Source: CANJSG01 sp038203875
GTDB taxonomy: Bacteria > Verrucomicrobiota > Verrucomicrobiia > Limisphaerales > CANJSG01
Length of the DNA: 15,847 nt
NCBI GenBank assembly: GCA_038203875.1
Contig: JBBRDN010000089.1
Span: 1-15,847 of the forward strand
Direction of reading: 5' to 3'
Shown piece after piece: positions 7,319 through 13,666 of this stretch. Numbering within the stretch: the stretch's first letter is position 1; the number at the start of each line of letters is the position of its first letter. Both the position numbers and the translations under genes were made by a program. Under the pieces are notes generated by a model. The model ran no database searches. It was not told where the DNA came from and saw only the letters and a program-made list of their open reading frames with translations.

Positions 7319-8335
7319 ATGCCCATTGACTTCAAAGACTACTACTCGGTCCTGGGCGTGAAACCGGATGCCACGGACGACGAGATCAAGAAGGCGTTCC
7401 GCACACTCGCCCGCAAATATCACCCCGACGTCGCGAAGGACAAAAAGACCGCGGAGGAGAAGTTCAAGGACATCAACGAAGCCAACGAAGTCCTCGGCAA
7501 CCCTGAAACCCGGAAGCGATACGACAAGCTCGGCGCGAACTGGAAAACCGACGCGCAGCCCCGGGATCCGACCCACCGGTCCGGACGAAGTTCCCACGCG
7601 GGGAACGGCGGCGAGTCGTCGGGTTTCCAGTTTGAGGGCACGGGTTTCTCGGACTTCTTCGAGCAGTTCTTCAGCGGACGCCGAGCCGCGCACGACCCCT
7701 CGCAATTCGATCCTTTCCGGGGCGACGAAGACGGCCACACCGCGGGCGCCGTTGCGTTGCGCGGACAGGACATACAGGGAGACATCCTCATCACGTTCGA
7801 CGAAGTGATGAAAGGAGCCGTCCGCGCCATCGCGGTGCGGCGGAGAAACACGGAGACCGGCAAAGAGGAGACGGAAACCTACTCCGTCCGCGTCCCGGCA
7901 GGCGTCCGCGAGGGACAGTCCATCCGCCTTCGCGGCAAAGGAGGCGCGGGCATGAGCGGCGGCACCGCCGGCGACATCTACCTGCGTGTCCGCTACGCCC
8001 AGCACCCGGACTGGCACGCCCGGGGAACCGACCTGATCGGCCGCTTGGAGCTGGCGCCGTGGGAAGCCGTCCTGGGTGCGACGCTTCCCGTGCAAACCCT
8101 GGAAGGCAGCGTGTCGCTCAAGGTCCCCCCCGGCACCCAGCAGGGACACCGACTGCGTCTCCGGGGCAAAGGACTCCCTTCCGGCACGGCGAGCCGCGGT
8201 GACTTCTACGTCGAGATCGCGATCCAACTGCCCACGACCATCGGCAAGGACGAGGAGCGTCTCTGGCAACGCCTCGCCTCCGAATCAACCTTCACCCCCA
8301 GAACCGATTCTCCCCCCGAACCACAAACTCCATGA
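7319..8335 (+). CDS. cbpA: CbpA-type DnaJ co-chaperone (no zinc finger)
   Basis: 338 residues. The J domain (about 5-72) starts DFKDYYSVLGV and carries the HPD motif at 35-37, needed to stimulate DnaK ATPase. A Gly/Phe/Ser-rich linker follows (about 80-140, with FSDFFEQFFSGR). The C-terminal substrate-binding domains (about 150-320) show GDILITFDEVMKGAV, RVPAGVREGQSIRLRGKGG and the second copy VPPGTQQGHRLRLRGKGLP. There is no CxxCxGxG zinc-finger, so it is class B (CbpA/DjlA-like curved-DNA-binding type) rather than housekeeping DnaJ. The AAGGA site at 7307 and ATG 7319 give a clear start. Its stop overlaps a 57-codon gene. CbpA proteins act in stationary phase and heat stress, consistent with nearby dps and the grpE-like gene. 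Confidence 0.94.
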   Translation: MPIDFKDYYSVLGVKPDATDDEIKKAFRTLARKYHPDVAKDKKTAEEKFKDINEANEVLGNPETRKRYDKLGANWKTDAQPRDPTHRSGRSSHAGNGGESSGFQFEGTGFSDFFEQFFSGRRAAHDPSQFDPFRGDEDGHTAGAVALRGQDIQGDILITFDEVMKGAVRAIAVRRRNTETGKEETETYSVRVPAGVREGQSIRLRGKGGAGMSGGTAGDIYLRVRYAQHPDWHARGTDLIGRLELAPWEAVLGATLPVQTLEGSVSLKVPPGTQQGHRLRLRGKGLPSGTASRGDFYVEIAIQLPTTIGKDEERLWQRLASESTFTPRTDSPPEPQTP

Positions 8336-8505
8336 AACCCGAAAACGTGACCGCCTGGCTCGCCGCCAAACTGCGCTGGCTCTTCGAGACCGATGCCGAG
8401 GCGATGCGGCGCAACACGTCCCACCTCGAGGAACGCACCCGTCGCGAATTCGAGATCGAACGGCTGGACCGGTTGAGAAACCCCGGCAACTATAGGGGTC
8501 GTTGA
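8332..8505 (+). CDS. 57-residue hypothetical protein coupled to cbpA
   Basis: The ATG at 8332 overlaps the cbpA stop (ATGA). The protein begins MKPENVTAWLAAKLRWLFET and continues as a strongly charged helix (AMRRNTSHLEERTRREFEIE) before a short Asn/Gly/Arg tail. The first half is an amphipathic Trp/Leu helix, the second is Glu/Arg-rich and could form a coiled coil. No family recognised. In E. coli cbpA is followed by cbpM, which inhibits CbpA, but CbpM is about 100 residues and the sequence here is not clearly related. A regulator or partner of the co-chaperone is a reasonable guess from the overlap alone. Confidence 0.6.
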   Translation: MKPENVTAWLAAKLRWLFETDAEAMRRNTSHLEERTRREFEIERLDRLRNPGNYRGR

Positions 8506-8544
8506 AGCTCAGGCTGGACCGGCGCGGGAGGTCGGCGGGTCTCT

Positions 8545-9381
8545 TTAAGGCCGACAAGCTGACCGCCTTCGGACAACGCAAAGACCCACCACGCCGCCGA
8601 AGGCCAGCAATCCGAGTGTCGTGCCGGTTTCGGGCACCGCCGTGACCACCAGGCAATCCGCCTCGGTGATGCTGTTGTGGTCCAAAGTGACGGCCCCATC
8701 CCGCGCCAGAACCCGGCCATCCACCGATGCGCCCGTGTTAAGCGTGATCGAAGCCAGCGCCATGATGTTGCCGGAAAACCGGGTATCCGTCCCGAGGGTT
8801 GCCGAACTGCCGATCTCCCAAAACACATTGCAGGCCTGCGCGCCGCCAAGAAGAAGCACCCGGCTGTTCGCCGCCGTGATCAGTGTCGATCCGGCCTGGA
8901 AGATCCACACCGCGTCGGGATTGCCTTGGGCGTCGAGCGTAAGAGTGCCGGTGAGCCCGAAAGAACTGGTGTCCTTGTAGACGCCTGACTCCAGTGTCAG
9001 GCCTCCGAGATCGAAGACCGGGCTATAGATGGTCGTGGCCGGACGACCAGCAGCGTCGTTGAACGCGAGGACCAGGTCGTTCTTGGCGGTCTGTGTCACT
9101 GGATCGCCGGCGTGGTTCGCGCCGATCAGGGTGATGTTGGCGAAACCCGTGATCGACGGGTTCGGAAACGTTCCGATGTCCCCGATGATCGTGGTCGGTC
9201 CCGTGACGGTGATTCCTTGTCCGGCCAGAACGGCGAAGTGGGACGCCGAACCAAGATCGACCGCAGCCGGAAGTGCCAAGGCGGCCCTCTGTCCAAAGGC
9301 TCCGACCAAGCTGAGCGCCAGAAACAGGGATACACGCTTCGGGACAGTCTTTGAATCGGTGTGGAAACGGGTGGTTTTCAT
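8545..9381 (-). CDS. Exported DUF3494 (ice-binding-like) protein with VPETG C-terminal sorting signal
   Basis: 278 residues. A signal peptide (basic start with KTVPKR, hydrophobic SLFLALSLVGAF, likely cleavage after ALA near residue 36) leads into a DUF3494 beta-solenoid: VDLGSASHFAVLAGQGIT, then GDIGTFPNPSITGF, LTLDAQGNPDAVWIFQAGST, FWEIGSSATLGTDTRFSGNIMA and the terminal ASITLNTGASVDGRVLARDGAVTL. These are the hallmarks of the family, which includes ice-binding proteins and many adhesins or matrix proteins. The C-terminus has VPETG (249-253), a hydrophobic helix and RRR, a variant of the VPDSG-CTERM/PEP-CTERM signals processed by exosortase-type systems. The protein is thus probably anchored to or secreted through the envelope. 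The gene converges on the cbpA operon, 39 bp apart. True ice binding is not shown; many members lack it. Confidence 0.9.
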   Translation of the reverse strand: MKTTRFHTDSKTVPKRVSLFLALSLVGAFGQRAALALPAAVDLGSASHFAVLAGQGITVTGPTTIIGDIGTFPNPSITGFANITLIGANHAGDPVTQTAKNDLVLAFNDAAGRPATTIYSPVFDLGGLTLESGVYKDTSSFGLTGTLTLDAQGNPDAVWIFQAGSTLITAANSRVLLLGGAQACNVFWEIGSSATLGTDTRFSGNIMALASITLNTGASVDGRVLARDGAVTLDHNSITEADCLVVTAVPETGTTLGLLAFGGVVGLCVVRRRSACRP

Positions 9382-9492
9382 GTTGGGGGTGTTTGGTTCG
9401 GTTTTGTGGGTGTGGAGATCGCCTGACAGACTTTCAAACTAGGCCTTCTGGGCATGCTTCGATAAGACGGACGGTGAAAGGCGGGCATTTGG

Positions 9493-9756
9493 TTAATTGT
9501 TTTGGTCTTCGAAGTCAACGGGAGAAAGGCATCCGAGCGCGGTGTGGGAGCGCTGGCGATTGTAGAAGATTTCGATGAAGTCGAAGATCTCGGCGCGGGC
9601 TTGGTCGCGGGTGGCGAAGTCATGCCGGTAGATGGATTCCAGTTTGAGGGTGCTCCAGAAGCTTTCCATGGTGGCGTTGTCGTAGCAGTTGGCTTTGCGG
9701 CTCATGGAGGCGACGCTGCCCGCCTGGGCCAGGGCGGCCCGGTAGTCGATGATCCG
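9493..9756 (-). pseudogene. IS3-family transposase OrfB, 3' remnant
   Basis: The last 87 codons of an IS3-type integrase-core transposase. The frame reads DYRAALAQAGSVASMSRKAN, CYDNATMESFWSTLKLES, and ends with FYNRQRSHTALGCLSPVDFE. These are signature stretches of the OrfB C-terminus, and the Glu of MESFWSTLK is the last residue of the DDE triad. An in-frame TAA at 9757-9759 lies directly upstream and the two catalytic Asp regions are missing, so the copy is 5'-truncated and inactive. ATG 9705 gives a 70-codon open frame but is an internal Met of the transposase, not a true start. No clear terminal inverted repeat or target duplication was found. Upstream DNA belongs to an alcohol dehydrogenase remnant in opposite orientation. 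Confidence 0.85.
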
Positions 9757-9793
9757 TTAGGCAGGCGTCGACGGCCACTCGGCAAGTTGGATT

Positions 9794-10062
9794 GGCGCGT
9801 TGACCCAGGTCGGTGTCCCGTCCGAGCCCATCGCCGTAGACGTCGGCAACCTCATCGTTGGCCGCCGCAACTTCAGCGGATCCGTCATTGGCGGTCTCAA
9901 AGAAACCCCGGAGATGCTCGATTTTTGCAGCCAACAAAAAATCACCGCCGACATCGAACTCATCCCGATCCAAAAATAAACGAAGCATACGACCGCCTTG
10001 TGAGGAGCGATGTGAAATTCCGCTTCGTTATCGGAATGGCCTCGTCGAAGCAGACGCCCTAA
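9794..10062 (+). pseudogene. Zinc-type alcohol dehydrogenase (YahK/cinnamyl-alcohol type), 3' remnant with frameshift
   Basis: The reading GALTQVGVPSEPIAVD, VGNLIVGRRNFSGSVIGGLK, ETPEMLDFCSQQKITADIEL matches the C-terminal end of medium-chain NAD(P)-dependent alcohol dehydrogenases of the YahK/AdhA group. It meets TAA at 9977. Shifting one base restores KINEAYDRLVRSDVKFRFVI and a stop at 10062, the proper end of the family. The break lies in a run of five A at 9972-9976, where one more A would restore the frame. The Rossmann fold, zinc ligands and N-terminus are absent: only about 90 of some 350 codons remain, and the missing side abuts the IS3 fragment. The junction lies somewhere in 9757-9793. 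The gene is dead regardless of the frameshift, which could also be a sequencing error. Confidence 0.82.
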
Positions 10063-10269
10063 AAGCCGCCCGCCAAATCTCGTCGGGCGAATCCAGACCG
10101 CGCGCTGGCAGGCGATGTTCACCACGATGGCGCCTAACTGCTGATCCGATTCTCGGCCGCGGAATCCCTTGGTCCGGCCGGCTGATCCCAACCCGAAGCA
10201 GCGTTCCCATCGAAAACCGTGTTGTCGGCAGCGCCGTGCTAATCCGCGCGACCGAACGAATGTCGGCCA
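10063..10269. other. Intergenic stretch with no recognised content
   Basis: About 200 bp between the dehydrogenase remnant and the end of the ACP gene. Open frames exist on both strands but none gives a recognisable protein, and no terminator hairpin with T run follows the ACP stop. It may be more decayed DNA. Confidence 0.4.
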
Positions 10270-10539
10270 TCACGAAGGCGAACCCAGGCGGTGGGCGGCG
10301 ACGGCAGCGGCCATGGTGACCACGGACTGGAGAACGCCCTTGGCGACCGCGGCATCAGGAATCTTCAGGCCGAAGTTCTTGTCCAGCGCCACGACGATCT
10401 GGAGGGCATCGACGGAATCGAGCCCAAGGCTTTCGGGTCCGAAGAGCGGCCGGTCGTCGCCGATCTCGTCAGCCGTGACCTGGAGCATCAGGTTTTCGAC
10501 CAGCATCCGTTTGATTTCAGCCTTCAGGTCTTCTGCCAT
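10270..10539 (-). CDS. Acyl carrier protein, last gene of the KS-CLF-KR-ACP operon
   Basis: 89 residues from ATG 10539. Carrier proteins hold the growing chain on a 4'-phosphopantetheine arm attached to a serine. The attachment site here is Ser42 in LGLDSVDALQIVVAL, preceded by DDRPLFGPES. Helix I is DLKAEIKRMLVENL and the C-terminal helix LQSVVTMAAAVAAH. LGLDSVDAL and the acidic helix II are typical of type II polyketide or specialised fatty-acid carriers rather than housekeeping AcpP, which carries GADSLDTVE. It starts 14 bp after the ketoreductase stop, without a clear SD of its own. A longer in-frame reading through the ketoreductase gene is a shadow. It presumably serves the adjacent ketosynthase pair. 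Confidence 0.92.
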   Translation of the reverse strand: MAEDLKAEIKRMLVENLMLQVTADEIGDDRPLFGPESLGLDSVDALQIVVALDKNFGLKIPDAAVAKGVLQSVVTMAAAVAAHRLGSPS

Positions 10540-10553
10540 GGGAGCACTAGTTT

Positions 10554-11285
10554 CTAAAGCAAACCGCCGTCGATCTTGAGGGCGGAACCTGTGATGTAGG
10601 CCGCATCGGAACAAGCCAGAAAGTGGACGGCCGCCGCGACCTCGGCCGGCTTGCCAAAGCGTCGCATGGGCACGCGCATCGCGGCCGCGGATTTCTCCTC
10701 GGGTTTCATGCCGGCGACGGCTTCGGTGTCGATATAGCCCGGACAGATGGCGTTCACAGTGATGCCGATCCGCGCGACTTCCTTGGCCAACGACTGGGTC
10801 AGGCCGATCACACCGGCCTTGGCCGCCGCGTAGTTCGCCTGTCCGGCCGGCGAATAGAGCGCGCTCAGCGAGGAGATGTTCACGATGCGTCCATGACGCT
10901 GGGAAATCATCGTCGGCAGGACGGCCTGACATCCATGGAACACCGAGTCGAGGTTGGTGCCGAGGACCCGGTCCCAGCTGGACGGTGGCATGATCGCGAG
11001 CAGCGAGTCCTCATGGGAACCGGCGTTGTTCACCAGCACGTCGAGCCGTCCATGCAGGCGATTGATCTCCGTCACGGCCGCAGTCCACGCGTCCGGCGAG
11101 GTAACATCGAGGGTCACAACGACAACGCGCCCGGGAAACTCGGAGGCCAGCGCATCAACATGGTCACGGCGTTCCCGCACGCCGAGGCATACAACGTCGT
11201 CGGTGGATTTTCCCAAAAAGAAACGCGCGATAGCCTGGCCCAATCCGCCGTTGCCGCCCGTGATGAGAATGACTCGTTTGTTCAT
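10554..11285 (-). CDS. fabG: 3-oxoacyl-ACP reductase (SDR, FabG-like ketoreductase)
   Basis: 243 residues from ATG 11285, which overlaps the stop of the CLF-like gene (ATGA). It is an NADPH-dependent short-chain dehydrogenase expected to reduce the beta-keto group made by the ketosynthase. Visible features: cofactor loop TGGNGGLG (9-16), NNAG (86-89), the catalytic set Asn111, Ser139, Tyr152 and Lys156 (YAAAK), then PGYIDTEAV and the C-terminal GSALKIDGG, all as in FabG. The numbering is within one residue of E. coli FabG. The NERR-like Arg pair (RERR, 37-40) is in the region that binds the NADPH phosphate. The symbol is a family label: its operon context points to a dedicated pathway rather than housekeeping fatty-acid synthesis. 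A longer reading upstream to 11480 lies inside the CLF-like gene and is not used. Confidence 0.93.
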   Translation of the reverse strand: MNKRVILITGGNGGLGQAIARFFLGKSTDDVVCLGVRERRDHVDALASEFPGRVVVVTLDVTSPDAWTAAVTEINRLHGRLDVLVNNAGSHEDSLLAIMPPSSWDRVLGTNLDSVFHGCQAVLPTMISQRHGRIVNISSLSALYSPAGQANYAAAKAGVIGLTQSLAKEVARIGITVNAICPGYIDTEAVAGMKPEEKSAAAMRVPMRRFGKPAEVAAAVHFLACSDAAYITGSALKIDGGLL

Positions 11286-12319
11286 GAACTTGTCCGGCTC
11301 GACTTGAACCGCGCGGCGATCGCCTGCGCATTGGGGCCGACCACGCTGACGCGCGCGGCCGGATGTTTTCCCGAGGAGACAGACTCGCACGCGGCGACGC
11401 ACTGCCACGCCGCGGACGCGGTGAGGGCCTCGCCGAGAATGCTCTTCGGCGAAACACGCGGGCCCTGCCAGTCGCGCCACGCGACCACTTCCGCCCGATC
11501 GAGACGCGCGGCGCCCCGAAGGCCGTCGACGAGGAGTTCATTGGCCTTCGCCGCAGGCAGCCCGGCGGCCGAAAGCCGAATCGCATCTCCGACCGAGACT
11601 CGGTCCGTAAACGGGATGCCGTCAGTCACCGCGTCGAGTTCCACCGTCGTGGAATTCGCGGGAGCCGCGGCCAGGTAGACGGCGCCGGCACCTTCCGCGC
11701 ACGTCACACTCCGGCTGAAATGCCGGAACGCATCCGCGGTCAGCCAGTCCAGTTCTTCGGCAGCCACGACGAGGCACCCATCGACCCGTCCTTCACCGAG
11801 CCAGTGCGCGGCGATCTCGAGTCCATGGACGAACGCCGTGGAGTCGCCGACCACCGTGTAATTCTCCGAGGATGAGCCGAGAAATGCCGAGAGATGGCTC
11901 GCCGGGGCATTGAACACCGTCTCCGGAAACACCAACGGGCTGGCCGTGGAGGGATCGCGGAGCACTTCGTCGAAGAAACGGCGCGAGTATTGGACGCAGC
12001 CCGACATCACACAAAACACCACGCCCAAACGCACGGATCCATCGGCCACCCTGGACGCGTCGTCGCCGATCGCTTCGATCGACGCCGCCAATGTGTAGTG
12101 CGCCACGGGACTTGAACGGCGGAGCCGGGGATGCGCGAGAAACGCCGGCCTGGCTTGCGGCTTTGGGACGCTGCGGACGCGCATCGTCTTCTGCCAGCCG
12201 GGACGGACGAGTTCGTTGGTCGCCAAACCAACCCCCGCTTCAAGGGCTTGAACCAACGAAGCCGCTCCCCAACCCGCGGGAGAAACCGCTCCCCAGCCCC
12301 TGACGAACACCAGGCTCAA
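11282..12319 (-). CDS. Chain-length-factor-like ketosynthase homologue, Cys replaced by Ser
   Basis: 345 residues, shorter than a normal KS (about 410). It opens like a KS (VFVRGWGAVSPAGWG) and keeps SPLVFPETVFNAPASHLSAF and the elbow helix followed by GRVDGCLVVAAEE, the thiolase-fold half-core. At the nucleophile elbow the sequence is GDSTAFVHGLEIA, so by spacing to GRVDG the catalytic Cys position is Ser160. The NAHGTGT and GHLLGAAG His motifs of the partner KS have no counterpart. It is therefore unlikely to condense on its own and fits a KS-beta/chain length factor that pairs with the upstream KS as a heterodimer, as in type II PKS and aryl-polyene systems. TTG 12319 is the start: it overlaps the KS stop and has AGGAGG five bases upstream. 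Confidence 0.82.
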   Translation of the reverse strand: MSLVFVRGWGAVSPAGWGAASLVQALEAGVGLATNELVRPGWQKTMRVRSVPKPQARPAFLAHPRLRRSSPVAHYTLAASIEAIGDDASRVADGSVRLGVVFCVMSGCVQYSRRFFDEVLRDPSTASPLVFPETVFNAPASHLSAFLGSSSENYTVVGDSTAFVHGLEIAAHWLGEGRVDGCLVVAAEELDWLTADAFRHFSRSVTCAEGAGAVYLAAAPANSTTVELDAVTDGIPFTDRVSVGDAIRLSAAGLPAAKANELLVDGLRGAARLDRAEVVAWRDWQGPRVSPKSILGEALTASAAWQCVAACESVSSGKHPAARVSVVGPNAQAIAARFKSSRTSS

Positions 12320-13596
12320 CCGTGCCTCCTGAGAACGAGGCTGGCGTTGGCACCGCCGAAGCCGAACGAGTTGGTCAGGACCGTCTCCACGCGGGCATCC
12401 TGTGGGATCCGCACGAGATCAAATCGACAGAGCGGATCGACCTGCTCGACACCGGTCTCGGGGGGCAGCCATTGCTCCTGCAGGGTCATCAGGCAGATCA
12501 CTGTTTCGACAGCGCCCGCCGCGCCGAGGAGGTGGCCGATGCTCGCCTTCGTCGAACTGACCCGGCATCGCGAAACCGAATCGCCGGCCCAACGGTTGAT
12601 CGCGGACGCTTCCGCGGAATCGTTGAGGGGCGTGCCGGTGCCGTGGGCGTTGACATAGTCGATCTGGTCCGGCCGGACGCGAGCCACGGCGCACGCGCGG
12701 TCCATCGACATGATCGCGGCGTTTCCCTCGGGATGCGGTTGGGTCAAGTGGTGGCAATCCGTCGCCGCGCCATAACCGATGATCTCCCCGAGCACGAGCG
12801 CGCCCCGTGCAATCGCCTCGTCACGCGATTCCAGGCACAACACGGCGGATCCCTCACCGAGGGCGAGCCCGTTTCGGGTCGCGTCAAACGGACGACATGT
12901 GGTTCCAGACAAAGCCTGGAGCGAATCAAACCCCGCGAACACCAACTGGCTCAACCCGTCGTAGCCGCCGACCAACACACGGTCTGCCCGGCCATTCCTG
13001 ACCAACTCCCAGCCGTGTCCAACCGCGTTGGCGCCCGAAGCGCAGGCGTTCGCGATGATCGTGGTCGGACCCGAGAATTCGAAAGCGTCCGCAAGGTCGA
13101 TTGCATGCTGCTGCGGTTGGTAATAGGTGACGCGCGTGGGCTGCCGGCACTGCGAGCCGGGCCGGGTGATCGCATGCCGGAAATAGGCTTCTCCAAGCCC
13201 CATTCCCGCGCTCGTCGTGCCGAGGACGATCGGGATCCGGCCATGGCGTTTCCATCCTGACTGGTGCCATGCTTCGTGGGCGGCCAACTGGAGAAGTTTG
13301 GAACCGCGTTCCATGCGCCCGACGCGTTTTGGCGACAGACGCGTTGCCGGCATCGATGACGGAAGGCCGACTTCCGCAGCCGTCTTCACCCGCTGGCGCG
13401 AGACGTCGAATACGGTGACGTCCGAGAAGGCGCTGCGTCCGCTCCGAAAGCCATCCGAGTTGGCCGACCACCCAACGCCGAGCGACGTGACGATCCCCGC
13501 CCCGGTGACGACGACTCGTCGTTGAATCCGCGATGAAGGGTTTGGAAACACGGTTGTATCGATTGGACGCGGCAGATCAAACGAGTTCGCCGGCAC
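12316..13596 (-). CDS. fabF: Beta-ketoacyl-ACP synthase (FabF/KS-alpha-like)
   Basis: 426 residues from GTG 13596; GTG 13551 is a possible later start, since the conserved RRVVVTGAGIVTSLG begins only at residue 26. The enzyme joins an acyl chain held on Cys with malonyl-ACP by decarboxylative condensation. The catalytic triad is complete: Cys185 in NACASGANAV, His318 in NAHGTGTPLND and His355 in SIGHLLGAAGAVE, with Lys350 in STKASIGH. FGFGGANASLVL closes the protein, as in FabF and KS-alpha. It heads an operon with a CLF-like partner, a ketoreductase and an ACP, so it is more likely the KS-alpha of a specialised pathway than the housekeeping FabF; the symbol is a family label. The stop shares bases with the TTG start of its partner. 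Confidence 0.93.
   Translation of the reverse strand: MPANSFDLPRPIDTTVFPNPSSRIQRRVVVTGAGIVTSLGVGWSANSDGFRSGRSAFSDVTVFDVSRQRVKTAAEVGLPSSMPATRLSPKRVGRMERGSKLLQLAAHEAWHQSGWKRHGRIPIVLGTTSAGMGLGEAYFRHAITRPGSQCRQPTRVTYYQPQQHAIDLADAFEFSGPTTIIANACASGANAVGHGWELVRNGRADRVLVGGYDGLSQLVFAGFDSLQALSGTTCRPFDATRNGLALGEGSAVLCLESRDEAIARGALVLGEIIGYGAATDCHHLTQPHPEGNAAIMSMDRACAVARVRPDQIDYVNAHGTGTPLNDSAEASAINRWAGDSVSRCRVSSTKASIGHLLGAAGAVETVICLMTLQEQWLPPETGVEQVDPLCRFDLVRIPQDARVETVLTNSFGFGGANASLVLRRHG
12325..12330 (-). promoter_or_regulatory. Strong ribosome binding site for the CLF-like gene
   Basis: AGGAGG on the minus strand inside the 3' end of the KS gene, five bases before TTG 12319. It is the best Shine-Dalgarno sequence seen here and supports a TTG start whose bases overlap the KS TGA. 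Confidence 0.75.
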
Positions 13597-13602
13597 CGGA
13601 GC

Positions 13603-13616
13603 AAGCCCCGGGGCTT
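13603..13616. promoter_or_regulatory. Perfect 14-bp palindrome in the divergent intergenic region
   Basis: AAGCCCCGGGGCTT, flanked by a further matching G/C pair after one mismatch. It lies in the 70 bp between the divergent KS and flavoenzyme starts, six bases upstream of the KS GTG. An operator for a dimeric regulator is possible, controlling one or both directions; such a GC-rich site could also be chance. No confident -35/-10 pair was recognised. Confidence 0.35.
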
Positions 13617-13666
13617 ACGGCCTTTTTGGGCTTGGTGCCGCGCTTCGTTACCGGAACGATCCTGTC

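Noticed and set aside
8531..8555. Inverted repeat GTCGGC/GCCGAC at the convergent gene ends as a bidirectional terminator
   Set aside because: Only a 6-bp stem with a 13-base loop and no adjacent T run; it also covers the DUF3494 stop codon. Not enough to call.
9493..9705. Intact 70-residue gene starting at ATG 9705
   Set aside because: It is an internal part of an IS3 transposase; homology continues upstream of this Met to an in-frame stop.
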